The notes beneath the pieces were generated by a model. That model made no database searches and had not been told where the DNA came from. It saw only the letters and a program-made list of their open reading frames with translations. This document shows, piece after piece, positions 25,068-37,520 of a stretch of DNA of 64,000 nucleotides. How positions within the stretch are numbered: position 1 is the stretch's first letter; every line of letters starts with the position of its first letter. The stretch is taken from NCBI RefSeq assembly GCF_021155765.1, contig NC_060114.1, forward strand, positions 18,396,501 to 18,460,500, read 5' to 3'. Position numbers and translations under genes: made by a program. This DNA comes from Diprion similis. Lineage: Eukaryota; Arthropoda; Insecta; Hymenoptera; Diprionidae.

Positions 25068-27772
25068 TAAATATATATATATATATTTCAATGTATAGTC
25101 ATTCCGTTTACCGAGTATTATTATTATAATTATAGTTATCATTATTATTATTATTAATAATACTATTAACACACTGACTTATGTCACAAAGAAATATACA
25201 TAGTACAGCGTTATTTATTGTTTATTTGTATAATAGTATTTATCGATACGCTTGGCGAATTTTAAATAGATTACACTTATTACCTATAATTTTATCGATC
25301 ATACGTTATGAACACCTGATACAGTTCGTTTACGTTTTGAAAAAAATCTAGACGAAGGTAGAATGATTTTTTTTTTTTTCTACTTTTTTATTTTTCTTTC
25401 TTTTTATCTTTTTCCAATTAATTTTTCTTTCCGTATTTAAAATTGGACTCACGGAGAAAATGAAAAAAAAAAAGGTTCAAAAGAACAACAAAAACGTGTA
25501 TACATTTATATTATCATTGATACTCGCACATATCTCGTAAATTGTTATACAGATGAATGGAACAAACGATATTTCAATTCAATATTAATATCGGTCACAT
25601 AGATTTGAAAAAAAAAAAAATTTCTTTCATCTATTTACTCCGCGTTTTTTTTTTTTTTTTTTTTTTTTCTTTTCTTTTTACGGGTTTCTTTTCTCCCTAA
25701 ACCGCATCACAGCCGATTATTACTATAATATATATATATGTGAGAAAAAAAAAAAAAAAAAAACAGTTCGCACGACAATAAGGAGTAACGATTATTATAC
25801 ATACATTTATATTAAATCTAATTAATTACCGAGAGGAGTGAACAAAAGCTAAGTAAAAAGAAAAGTAGGAAATAAAAATAAAAAACAGAGGGTAAAAAAA
25901 AAAAAAACACAACACAAAATTGCATTAAAACAAAAAAAAAAAAAAAAATGATGAATAAACAAAACAAGGTGAAAAAGTGAAAAAAGTAGTGAATCGCTGT
26001 GAGGTAAAAAAAAAAGACAAAAAAAAGAACACAAGGAAAACAATAACAATGCAAATACTAAACAATTGTAAATTGTTACGATCATATTATTATAATTATA
26101 ATTATAATATAACGATCGCGGCGAATGAAAGAGATCGAGAGAAAGAAATAGCATGACGTAGGAATAAAAAAAAGTGTTTTTTTTTTTTTTTTTTTTTTTT
26201 CTTTTTGTAAATCAAGACAAACTAGACAAGAATAACTTTAATTATAAAATATTTTAGCAACAAAAACGTTTGACGAGGAAAAGGAAAAAAATAAATAATT
26301 TCTTTTACTTTCTATTTGCCATGAGAAGTATTTTCGAGTACTTAATACCGTATGAGTATATAATTTAATTAAAAAAATAAATAAATACATAAATAAATAA
26401 AAAAAAACAAAAAAAAGAACGCGTCGCAAGAATTATACATAGACGTAACTAGAAGTAGGTTTATAATATAAGTAGACATTAATATCGTACTTAAGAATAC
26501 TGAAAAATTGAATAAAAAAAGAAAAACCAATTAAAAAAAAAAAAAAAAAAACAGTAAATAAACAAACACGTCAAAAATAGAATTTGAGAGCTAACGAAAA
26601 TATAAAAGAAGAAAATATATAACAATAGCAATGTATTTTCGCCAGTTATCGTTTCGGTGTACACATGATGATGATGATGATGTAGAGCTGATATACTTCA
26701 AAGACCACATGAGATAACATCACGTCAGTAAAGTTAATAATTATAAAAACGGTTATCATTATATACATATTCATATATTATATTATATATACTTACACAT
26801 TGTAATACACACCAAAGGATAGCTTAATCAAATAACGATTATTATGAATTATTATTTATTACTTTGGTATTCGGTATATTTATTAAAGACAAGAGAAGAA
26901 TAAGAAAAACAAAAAAAAATTAAACGAAATTAAATTAAACATGCAATTACCCGCGGTTATGAACCTCAATTGTTTTCTCGAAACGCGATAATCGGTATAA
27001 AAAATATCCTTATACTGTACTAATGTAATAACGATATCTCACTATCGGAATTCAATCATAAAATCATAACACGTAAATTCTCGAACTGCGGATTATAGTA
27101 TAATTTTTGTTTTTATTATTGATTATCGTTGTTGTTGTTATTATTAATATTATTAATATTATTATTATTATTATCATCATTATCATTAACATTTATCGCG
27201 ATCCAAGTCGCAGCAGGAAACTATATATAAATAATTTGTAAACTATATAATAATAATAATAATAATAATATGTTGACTAAGTTTTACAGAAAAGAGCTTA
27301 TTGTAGTCGAGAATTAATATATTTAAACACAGTTTAAATGGTAATAATTATGATATATACATATACATATATATATATGTTTACATTATTATATGTATAT
27401 ATTATATAACTAACGAGTGTAGCACTAATATATATATACAATACATATATATATATATATATATATATATTATACTTTCTTTAACATACTATATCTTATT
27501 TATAGTATGTACATATATGTAGGTATGTATATGCAGTATGTATACATAGTTAATATGCACGCATCGTGTGTTGTATACCTGTATGATAATAATTGACATT
27601 ATGTACTTTGACACTTAATTACTAAGTAATTAAAATTCAATATCATTACTAATTATTTTTTACTTTATATACATATATACATATATACATAATTACATTC
27701 GTATATCATCTAATATTCATCTGTTTCTTAAAAACTCGTAAGTAAATCGTTAAAAGGGGAAATATTTTCTTA
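25068..27772. other. AT-rich spacer, no gene seen
   Basis: The interval holds A/T homopolymers up to about 26 bases (for example 25648-25668 and 26177-26200), a short TGA repeat near 26668, TTA repeats near 27150 and TA tracts near 27445. No exon-like segment or RNA gene was recognised. Confidence 0.5.
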
Positions 27773-27776
27773 TTAA

Positions 27777-28070
27777 GGGTATGTAGTACTCTTACACTTA
27801 CCGACCGAGAAAACTCCCCTTTGTTTTACATATATTAAATGAAAAAATGAACGGTAACGGTTCAAATTTTGACAGTGCATCGCTTTTTCGTTGCGGAAGA
27901 AACCACACATTTTTTTTTGATGACTTTCGGAATAGCAGTAACTTTTTTGAATTCTGCTACGAAAAAGCAACGTCAAAATTTCAATCATTCCCGTTAATTT
28001 CTTTTTTCAATATATGAAGAATGAGGGTGCGTTTCCTCGGTGGGTAAAGGTAGAAGTACTATACATACCC
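27777..28070. mobile_element. Fold-back MITE with TTAA flanks
   Basis: The element begins GGGTATGTA and ends TACATACCC, with TTAA on both sides (27773-27776 and 28071-28074). The two halves are complementary throughout: CCGACCGAGAAAACTCC pairs with the region around CGTTTCCTCGGTGGG, and CAAATTTTGACAGTGCATCG pairs with the segment around GCAACGTCAAAATTTC. It is a 294-bp non-coding palindrome. The TTAA target recalls piggyBac-type insertion, but the terminal GGG differs from the canonical CCC ends. Confidence 0.75.
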
Positions 28071-28074
28071 TTAA

Positions 28075-29600
28075 GTTCAAAACTCTGTCCCGGGAAAAAT
28101 AGGGAATAATAATAATGTTAGTTTGGATTTTCTAAGACAAGGTAGGTGAAAATTGGCGAAAATTGCAAAACATGTTGATACAGAACTTCGCGGTTAGACG
28201 CGATCAAATTTTGAAAAGTCTCTGAACGCAGATGTATTTAAGAAAACTGAGGTTTTAATTCATTGAGATGTTAACTAGCTTAAAACGACAGAATTAATCG
28301 AGAAACGGTTAAAATAGTATGAATTTCTCGAAATGTTGAGTATCACTTGTCAGTAGTCATTCTAATCAGCGACACTTTTAAAAATCAAGATTTCGAACAA
28401 TTAATCTTTCTTTATTTTATTTTCACATGTTTGAAATTTTGATATATCGGCCATTCGCAGTAACGACCCTTCCAAGTTTTGCCCCCCCCCCCCCCCCCCC
28501 CCCCCCCCAAACAGTTTCGGAATAATAGACACACCGGCAGCGTGCGAATTCTCCCCACTCTCTATTTTTCGTCAGTTCGATTCGCGAAGGCAGCGCCGCA
28601 GTAAGTAGATGCGGAGCGTGTTCGTCGGACAGTCGATCATGAGCGGGAACGTGGTGCGAGTATACTGTATCCATGGTGTGCCTAGAACTTCTACGACACG
28701 TGCCTTTCTTTGAGGTTAAGGCCTTTTAGTGATGTGTCTAACACCTGTCTAAAAAATCCCTATATTTGAGGTTAAGGCCTTTAAGTGAGATGTGTACCAA
28801 CTGTATAGAGAAATTCCTATATTGTTAGGGAATTATTTTTCCGCCGAACGCTACCCTGCTCGGTAATGCCATCTTGTATAGTTGTGCTCTGAGTTATTTA
28901 AAGTCTCGCTCATTTTTTCCCCGCGCAGATTCAACGTCGCAACAATTACTCACTAAAGATCTAGGGTATTTTCACGCCGTTGGTACACATCTTACTTAAG
29001 TCCAGTCCAGTGCGGGAGAGAAATTTTTTTAGAGCAAGAAACTGTACTCCTAGATACACTGTGTGTACTTGTGCCACGATCGGGAATCGTGTGAATCGGA
29101 ATCGAGAAGGCGTCACTATGTTAAAGAAAAATTTTATAATCGTCATTTTCGTAGCTAAGAAATTTTCGATTTTTTCTAATAATGGTGAATATTTGTGTGT
29201 TGAATCATTATTTTAGCTGTAATTCTTCTTTAGTGATTGTAGTTCATCGACGGGTATTTCTTCTTGCTATCTCTTTATCTTTCTTTTATATGTGATATCC
29301 TTCTTTGTGAGAAAGAAATTCGTGTGACGAGTACAAGTACAGTAAAGAGAAAAATATTTTTGAACGAAATTCGATGAATAAACATTCTTACAATGGATTG
29401 TCAGTGATATTGTGAGATGTCAATAAATGTCAAGAAAAGAAGAGAATCCCCAAGTTCAAACGGTGGAAGAAAAAGTTTTCGAACACGCTGCCCTCTTCTC
29501 AAGAATAAGGTATTTACCAAAAAAATAGATATGAAAATAATTAAATCATGTCGCGCGTATTGCATCATATAAATTTATAATGAAAATAATCCATACAGTA
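28075..29600. other. Intergenic spacer with a C-run, a 56-bp tandem repeat and a possible promoter
   Basis: A 27-base C-run (28482-28508) precedes a moderately GC-rich patch (28520-28680) that includes an initiator-like TCAGTT and a donor-like GCAGTAAGT near 28598. A direct repeat of 56-bp period follows (28709-28764 and 28765-28820). The frames at 28.98-29.2 kb do not resemble a known protein. Confidence 0.4.
28709..28820. repeat. Two-copy tandem repeat, 56-bp unit
   Basis: Both copies start TTTGAGGTTAAGGCCTTT and end TCCCTATA or TCCTATA, with moderate divergence between. No coding role is apparent. Confidence 0.7.
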
Positions 29601-29624
29601 CGGGTATGAGTGAAAAAAAAGTCT

Positions 29625-29630
29625 TTTATT
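29625..29630 (-). terminator. Candidate poly(A) signal of GCDH
   Basis: On the minus strand AATAAA lies 215 bases beyond the GCDH stop codon, with no closer canonical hexamer noted. Confidence 0.45.
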
Positions 29631-29844
29631 TCTCAACAAAATTTATGTAAACATAAACAAATAACAAAGAAACGAGAAAGGTGAATACAAAATCTAAAGA
29701 ATTTTTATATGTATATAAGAAATTTGTACATGTATCGCAATGATGTTTGGTATTCGAATGGTCTTCTCAAGTAACAACCAATATCACAATTTATCCCATG
29801 ATTTTGTTGTTCCCTTAGTATGGGTAAATCCATCGCGAAATTTC

Positions 29845-32800
29845 TTAATTGGCAAATGCGGCTATTCCAGTTATCGCCTTGCCGAGTATCAAACCATGAA
29901 TGTCGTGAGTACCTGCAACGTGATTAAATAAGTCGTACATTATTCATGATTCATGCATATTGTGTACAATCTTGGTGTGCTTCTACTTTTTGAGAAAGTT
30001 TTTCGTAAGTATCGCTGGTAGAAAAAATATTGAGCATTTCAGCCGGATAGTATTTAATTGTAAGTGTTTTTATGCTATACATTTTTCTTCATATCAATTT
30101 AATGGAACAAAAGAAAATGCTAACAATTTGCTTGGAGTTCTTTGTGCCTTGAATATATTGTAATATATTCACAGAATTTGCTCGAAAAACCTCATAAAAT
30201 AATCAGTGTAGGATTGACTTCCGACGCCATGTTGTTTCAGCCACGCTGATCATACTTTACGGATAATAACAAGACACGTGGAAAAAAAAAATAAGAGAAT
30301 TAACTGGGGGAATTTGTACACCCACCTTCGTAAGTGTTAACTGCCTCGAGGTTCATCACGTGTCGGATTATGTGGTATTCGTCAGAAATACCATTTCCAC
30401 CGAGCATGTCTCGGGCTGTCCTCGCAATGTCCAAAGCCTTTCCAGCCGAGTTCCGTTTTATTAAGGATATCATTTCCGGTGTTGCTCTGTGCGAAATTAC
30501 GTCAAAAAATTCATCCATATAAAATCTCCTTTCTAATTACGTCAAGTTAGATTCTAATTAAAAATTGAAGAGAAAAGAGAAACAACAGAGAGATATTCTC
30601 TTGCAATATTTTCAAGGATTAAAATGGAATGCTCATTTTCAATATGTACGACTACAACTTACTCCTGCTTATCCTTAAGTCTACCAACTTGCAGGCAGGC
30701 TTGTAGTCCGATAGATATCTCGGTTACCATGTCGGCCATTTTCTTTTGCATAATTTGATTAGCCGCCAAAGGTCTGTGAAATTGTTTCCTGTCCATGGTG
30801 TAAGCTCTCGCTAAAGTTAAACAAGCTTCAGCTGCCCCCAAAGCACCCCAGGCTATACCGTATCTCGCGTTGTTCAAGCAGCTGAAAGGCCCCTGAAAGA
30901 TTCATGAAAGTAACCAGAAATATTGCTGAAAAAATTGATCGTTTTTCATTCTTTTCATTCTTTTTTCATACCCTTAAACTGGCGACATTTGGCAGCACAT
31001 TGTTTTCCGGCACTATAACGTCGTCCATTAATATCATTCCGGTAACCGAAGCTCTCAGAGAAAATTTCCCCTCGATTTTCGGTGTCGACAGTCCCAGTTC
31101 GTTTCCTTTTCGCTCGACGATAAAACCCCGAATTTTTTTATCTTCACACTTTGCCCATACAAGGAGAATATCCGCCACCGGTGAATTGGTTATCCTAATT
31201 ACATGGAAACACCACCAATCAATAAACAACAATCAAAACGAAGAGAAAATTTATCCACGAACTTTCGTAAAACTCTTTTTCTGTAAATCGCAATTCTTTT
31301 TTCTCTCTCTCTCTCTCTCTCTCCATCAATTTTTGCACCACGTCACTGAAGCAAGTTCAAAATAGTCTTTAAATTTTACAGAAAGAATATTCCTAAACAA
31401 AGTTCGCCTGCTGGATGATCATCTCAGGCACAAGCCTGGTTGCCTATGCGCAGGCGATCTTTTTTTTATGGAAACTAAAATATAATATGATACAAAACCC
31501 TCCCAAACATAATACCATGTGAGATTTATTCGAATGATTAATAATTCAATCTTACACGTATTATTATACTTGCCAAGTCTTGCTCCCTGATAATTTGTAG
31601 ACCTTTTTTGTTTCGTCGTATTTAGCTCGAGCTTCCATCGAGGATACATCGCTACCGTGATTCGGTTCGGTAAGTCCAAAGCAGCCGATCAGTTTTCCAG
31701 ATCCTGGAAAAAACATTGTTGATACTTTTATATAGGATACTGACTAATGCAATAATGTATGCTAATTTCAATAAAGCGACCCACCCAACGCCGGAATATA
31801 TTTTTGCTTCTGCTCTTCGCTTCCAAACATGTCGATACCGCCCATAACGAGGGAAGATTGTACGGAAAGAACGGATCTGTAACTGCTGTCAATAGCTTCG
31901 ATTTCTTTAGCGAGGAGACCGTATCCTACGTTTGAAATTCCCGCGCATCCGTATCCTTTAATCGTACACCCTAGGGCGCCGATTTCCCCCAATTCGGTAA
32001 TTATATTCTTGTCGAAATACTCGGTTCTATTAGCATGTTTTATCCGTGGCAGTAGCTTCTCCTTGCAATAAACTCGGAACTGATCTCGAACCTGGATCTC
32101 GGCCTGCGTTAATTGGGATTCCAAATTCAATGCGTCGTTCCATCGAAATGATGCTGAAAACGTGATATTTATTTTGGAAATTTCAGGTAAATCAAGTACA
32201 TCATTTCAAAAGTTTACTAGTTCATCGTAATAAGTAATTAGGAGACAAATCATGAGAGCAGATTTATTACTTATAAAAACTATCCAAAATTACTTTCATC
32301 TTTATCGCTCTCACGTAGATACTGTAATAATTTTAGAATAAATAATGCTATTCGTAATTTTGACTTGGAGACAAAATTTTTTCGCTACGTCAGGAACTTT
32401 CAATACGCAGCAAGTGCGTCAAGATAAGTTAATTTTCGTTAATCAATCGCTGCTTGGTTTTCTCTTCTTTACCATGTGAGGCGGCAGTTTTCTGTGTTAC
32501 CAACGTCTGTCTGGCTAGTATAGTATATTTCCACTAGAGAGTGGTAGCAGAACGTAGATAATCAGACAGAAGTAAAAAGTCTCTGTAACCTCAACCGACC
32601 TTCCAAAGAGCCAGGCACAAAATATTATCATCGTCGTTGTTTTATATATTATTTAAACGATATCCAAAGAACGCATTCAATGAACTGAAAGGGTTAGTTT
32701 GGGGTAGTGAAATTATGTACTCACATTGGCTTCTCGCACACGCCGAAACAGACAAATCTGAGGAAATTTGAATCAAGAAAAATACGGTACACCATTAGTT

Positions 32801-33159
32801 GCCTTCTTTTATTGCTTAAAAATTACAATCCGATGGTCCATGTACACAAAGTAAAATTTTTATTAATTAGAAGAACAATGAATAAGAACAAAAGAAGAAA
32901 GAAAAAAAAAATAGATTGACGAAAAACTCGGAAAATTTTAACTATTATAGGTATCACTTCCTAATTTATACACAGCAAACAATCGTTTTCACTTATACTG
33001 AAAAAATCAATTATCGCGCAAGGCTGTGTTGATAAATTAAGGGCAAGTAGTAAATCAAAATCGATGTATAATCAACCATTTATAAAGGATACTTCTAGCC
33101 GAGTGAACAGGGTAAGCATTGCCCAATTTGGCGAAAAACTTTTGCAACTGAACGGCCAT
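29845..33159 (-). CDS. GCDH: Glutaryl-CoA dehydrogenase, mitochondrial
   Basis: Eight exons, complement of join(29845-29912, 30326-30486, 30663-30892, 30972-31194, 31574-31703, 31785-32153, 32725-32757, 33093-33159), encode 426 aa, close to the usual 430-440. The enzyme is a FAD acyl-CoA dehydrogenase of lysine and tryptophan breakdown that oxidises and decarboxylates glutaryl-CoA to crotonyl-CoA in the mitochondrial matrix. Visible are the N-terminal helical domain ([16 protein letters not shown]), the acyl-CoA/FAD signature [13 protein letters not shown], the segment [32 protein letters not shown], the C-terminal [19 protein letters not shown] and the catalytic Glu in NTYEG (about residue 404). 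The end is [17 protein letters not shown]. The first two small exons give a basic, Ser-rich presequence fitting import; they are the least certain part. The intron after 31574 has a GC donor. Confidence 0.93.
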
Positions 33160-34059
33160 GTCGTCGCAGATGAACTGGTGTGCTTGCACCATAAATATAC
33201 ATTAATACGTGGTATCTATTCGGTTCGGCAGTAAAAAGAGCGAGAAAATTAAGCAATCAGTGATAATGGGCGACGAGCTTATATATGCTGCATGATATGT
33301 ATCACTGATGACCTAGGCAACTTGTTTTTATAAATATGGAATGTGTAATTTAGGGTACAAGTGTTGACATTGAGAAATTTTTGCACATGATATTATTATT
33401 TTGTGGACAACACACGACTTATGACGTTACGGTTGTGTTACGCAATCGTTTGCACACGACTACGTGATATTCATATTAGATAAAGCTTAAAGAGCGAACG
33501 TCTCGTGGCGGGATTTTTAAACTCATGGCTTCTAACTCGCAACGAACACTTATATCGTTCTTGTATAAATAAATTACGATTTTTTTATTCGATAATTAAT
33601 TTTTTCCATTTATTAAAAACGCTCACTTTTTGGGCGCATTGGACAGATTTTTGGTCACCTTTGGATAATATATTTTTGAACCGTAATCGCATAATCCTAG
33701 GTACATTTAATTATCGGTTATGACAGATTAATTATTATTCTCACGAAAATTAATAAAATAATTGCTAGGTTAAAGCAATAAATTTCTTAAATACAGACTT
33801 CGTCATATGTTTTTTTCGCATAAACAACGACGAAATTTAATTTATACAATTATAAATTGAGTTATATACCTATATATCTCTGTATTATATAAATTTTCAA
33901 TAATTTCTTTTCATCTCTGTAAGCGTTTGTACATCGTATTTCATAAAAATTCTTTCTTTGATCCTATTATATAATTAATTAAATGTTCTTGGATCACCAG
34001 CGTATTTTTTTGTTTAATTTGTCTTATCCGTATTTTTTTCTTACTGTTTCGATTTCGTT
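33160..34059. other. Intergenic spacer between GCDH and caveolin
   Basis: This 0.9-kb AT-rich stretch should hold the GCDH promoter next to 33159 and the caveolin 3' UTR. A minus-strand AATAAA candidate for caveolin lies at 33609-33614. No other feature was recognised. Confidence 0.5.
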
Positions 34060-35892
34060 TTAAATAATAAGTATATCGTCCTTTCTATCCGGTCCATCTG
34101 GCAACCTCTGATTCATAATTCGAACGTTGTGAAATAGATAACCGACAGATTCGGTGCAAGGACGAACAACAGCCTGAACAGTGGCCGTGCAGAAGTTCCT
34201 CGTTGCTGCGCAGGTGATTTTCCAAACTCGAAGGCAAGGAGCAATGCACCAAATGTGCTGAAATATGACAAATACACTTTAATTATGGTTCAACGAGTGC
34301 AGGTTTGAGTGAAAATGACACCGCTCTACACAATTCCGCGTGACCTACGTTTCATAATAATCGCAAATTCTCGTTTCTTAGCGCAGAATCAATGGTAAAA
34401 TGATAACCAAGCTATTCTTGCCGTCATTTCGCTTGTTGTGAAACAATGCTCGATGATTTCTAAGCGGCCGGAATGATTGTGTGACAAAAATGAAATCGCA
34501 AGCGTGTCAACGGTGGCCATATTGGTTCGTTTGTCTGTCAATCGTATTTAAAAAATATATATTTTGCAATGAGAGTTTATCGAGTAATTTAATTTTCAAT
34601 AAACGAACTCGGCATAGCCTAGATTTTTCGTTCCTATTATAAATAAATATGTAAAATATACAAGGCTCAAGTTTATCGATCTTTTTTACCTTTCGGGTTT
34701 ACTGCGAAGGGGTTTTGCGGCTTGGAGTTCATGGTTTGGCAGTATATGCGTCACGTGCGTGCACAATATGGATTTGCGTGTCGTACAATGCCGAAAAGGT
34801 CACTGACATTACACACGCACACACTTTTGTACTCGATGTAATGGGATATTATATGTTCCACCTAAAGTATACCTACATACCTCAAAGGCCAGACACGCGA
34901 AGGTACAGCCTAGGCAAAGGGCTGCCAGCGGCGCTACGAGAACCGAAAGGAATACGTAACAGCAACCCCTCGAAAGCCGGAAGCAGTGGCTACTCAATCT
35001 CCAAGCGCACTCTGGACTCCTGATACCATCTGGCTCCCCGATCACATCGTCCCACATTACCTGAACGAATTTAAAATTATTGACAAGATTTATCAGATTG
35101 CAAGAAAGAAAATTGTCTTGAGAATTAACTAACTTTTTTTTCGTTTGAACGACTTAGGGCGGGATGAATGTTTTAAATTTATAGAGGGAGAGAGAGCAAA
35201 ATGGGATGCACATACATTTTAATAAAAAAATTTTGTTTTTCAACATTTTTTTTCAAATTGGAAAAAATGACTTCTATACACATTATAGAGCCTTAATTTG
35301 AATTTTCACATTTTTTTTTCTTTCTGACATCCGAAAATGATTTTTATTTTCTCTGGTTACAATTGAAAGAAAAAAGATTAAGTCCTCGAAAACTAAGTAT
35401 TTCCTTGAGTACCCCCCCCCCCCCCCCCCCCCCCAACATAGGTTGGATGCAGTTATTATAAGCCTTCTTAAATCTGTTGTTTAATACTGCATTAAAATAT
35501 AATTATCCAGGTATATCCCCGTTTAAATATTTGGTGGGTAGGTAAAATTTTGTTATCTTTTAGGGCAACATTGTTATCTGCTCTGCGCGCAGCATCTGTT
35601 GAAAAAAGAGGACGGACGCAAGAATTTTCCAATAAATTTTGATATATTTGTATAAAACAAAGATTAGGCGTGTTGGTAATTGATTACGAACTTAATCCGT
35701 TTATATCGTTAATCAGATTTAAAAAATTCTGATTTTGCGATGATTAAGCCGTTAGTTTGGGGCAAACAACAAAATTTTCTACAATTCTCTTTCTCCCCGA
35801 TTTACCTGAAGATGTTGATTCAAATTATTTGGATCGCGATCTTCGAGTTCGATGACGCTTCCGCCGCCCATTGAAGAGTCCGGTTTCTCCAT
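34060..35892 (-). CDS. Caveolin
   Basis: Three coding exons, complement of join(34060-34257, 34881-35060, 35806-35892), all in phase 0, encode 154 aa. Caveolins are membrane-hairpin scaffolds of caveolae that bind cholesterol and signalling proteins. Exon 1 gives IELEDRDPNNLNQHLQ. Exon 2 gives WDDVIGEPDG, the counterpart of the family signature FEDVIAEP, then the scaffolding segment and the intramembrane hairpin FLSVLVAPLAALCLGCTFAC. Exon 3 starts HIWCIAPCLRVW and has Cys residues that fit the palmitoylated tail, then SVGYLFHNVRI and a charged end DRKDDILII. The start ATG lies two bases after an acceptor, so the 5' UTR is probably spliced from a non-coding exon ending at 37443. Paralogue assignment within the family was not attempted. 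Confidence 0.9.
34300..34560. repeat. Dispersed repeat copy in caveolin intron 2
   Basis: The segment around CCAAGCTATTCTTGCCGTCA and AAATCGCAAGCGTGTCAACG resembles segments near 13.99-14.16 kb and, inverted, 54.95-55.12 kb. The shared core is a CAAA-ATTCTTGC block and, 60 to 110 bases on, an AAGCG block followed by CGGCCAT-like sequence. Confidence 0.45.
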
Positions 35893-35894
35893 GC

Positions 35895-36886
35895 CTGCAA
35901 CGTGAAATCCGGATACTAACGGAAGTAACTTCGAATTTTTGAACGAACGAAACCAGGGCCCGAACGACTGCGTTCCATGCGTTGCAAGCACCATTATTCT
36001 GCAAAATTATCAGAAGCTCAGGCCATTCTTTACTAATATTTCGACGCCTTAGTTACTCGCAAAATTTTATAGCAGGACAAATCAGTTCTTTATTCTGTTG
36101 TAGTTGACGATTTCAGTGAAAAGTACCATGTATGTATGTACATCAAGTATGATTTTATAAATGACTGTAAGTGGCGCAAGGATATCGTAAATACGATAGA
36201 AATCAACGAGTCACTATTAAACTACAACCCATGTTGCTTGTCGTTGAAAACCTAACATTGGTTTACTGCAAATCGATTACAGGTGTGACTGTGAATTATT
36301 TATTTGCCACCTCGCGTTGCTCTTCGCTCCAAATACTGGATATCGATGACGTTTGAATTTGATCGAATTTATTCATTCCGATAACCGATCTATTACATTC
36401 AAATTTTAATTTTCAAATTCCGAACGCGCTGACGTAACGTTAATTGTTTTGTGGGGAAAAGTTGTTTAAAAACTTTCGAAAACTTAAAGAGTATGGAATT
36501 CATAATTTCGTACATTTATCACGAGACGTACGAAAATACTTTGCGAATATAACTTCTTATCCGCGAAATGGAAACAGAAGTAATTGCTTTTAGGCAGATT
36601 CTCTACACGCAACTTATATTGATTCAAATTCTTACGCTCAACACAATTTGCATAGCGCGGCACGTATGCATATTATATACAAACGTGGTCAGGGTGAATC
36701 AGGCGAACATAAATGCGTTGTGTGTCGTGCGGGGTGGCCATTAACCCCCAAATATACTCGAGCAGACTCCGTAAATAACATGTTTATTATACATACCGTG
36801 GAAAACATTTTAGTACGGGATTTTATCATGCGGTAATATATAGCTATTCAGTAGTACAAATTCGTCGCAACATGAAATTTTTTTAC

Positions 36887-36931
<45 letters not shown>

Positions 36932-37442
36932 AGGTTCTACGGTTTGATTAGACACCGTGTCATTTCTGGTCTCGGAAAAAAAATATTCAATCAACTAAAG
37001 CATATAACGAATGAATTTCTCCTCGTGCAATTTCTTTGAGAATGAATCGACTCGTAGAATCATTTAACAGGTAATAAGTGAAAGCTGCAATTTTGAAATT
37101 CTTATCAATTGATGGTTCGATTAGTTCCAAATCAAAATTCATTAATGAAAGAAAAATAGTATACTAATGATTTTTTTTTTTTAATGTATGTACTCAACTA
37201 TCTCGATAAGACGATCGTTTGAAGCATACCAAAAAACCAAGTTCAATTCGCTCGGATCGTTTCTAATAATCGAACCATACGTTAATGCAACAAAAGTGTG
37301 TAAAACTTGACGGGAAAACTATTCCAATTAAAAAAAAAATGAACATATAATTTTTATACGCAATACTAAACCGAGATTTCAATAGAATTCGAAAATGTAA
37401 AATAATCAGTCGTTTCAAGCATGCACGGCAGGACACACTTAC
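35895..37442 (-). other. Probable caveolin 5' intron
   Basis: The acceptor at 35894/35895 (TTGCAG on the minus strand) and a perfect donor at 37443/37442 (AA then GTAAGT) bound this stretch. It contains a long TA tract (about 36889-36929). The open frames inside are short and unrecognised. Confidence 0.5.
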
Positions 37443-37520
37443 TTCTCCAGGTGTCTCCGATTTTGGCGGCAATTTTGAAAATCTGTCAAGTCTTCGGCAG
37501 AGTCAACGATGATAACAGAT
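37443..37520 (-). other. Putative non-coding first exon of caveolin
   Basis: The minus strand here lacks an in-frame ATG and ends in a consensus GTAAGT donor, so it fits a 5' UTR exon spliced to 35894. The upstream boundary is arbitrary; the promoter would lie at about 37.5-37.85 kb. Confidence 0.35.
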
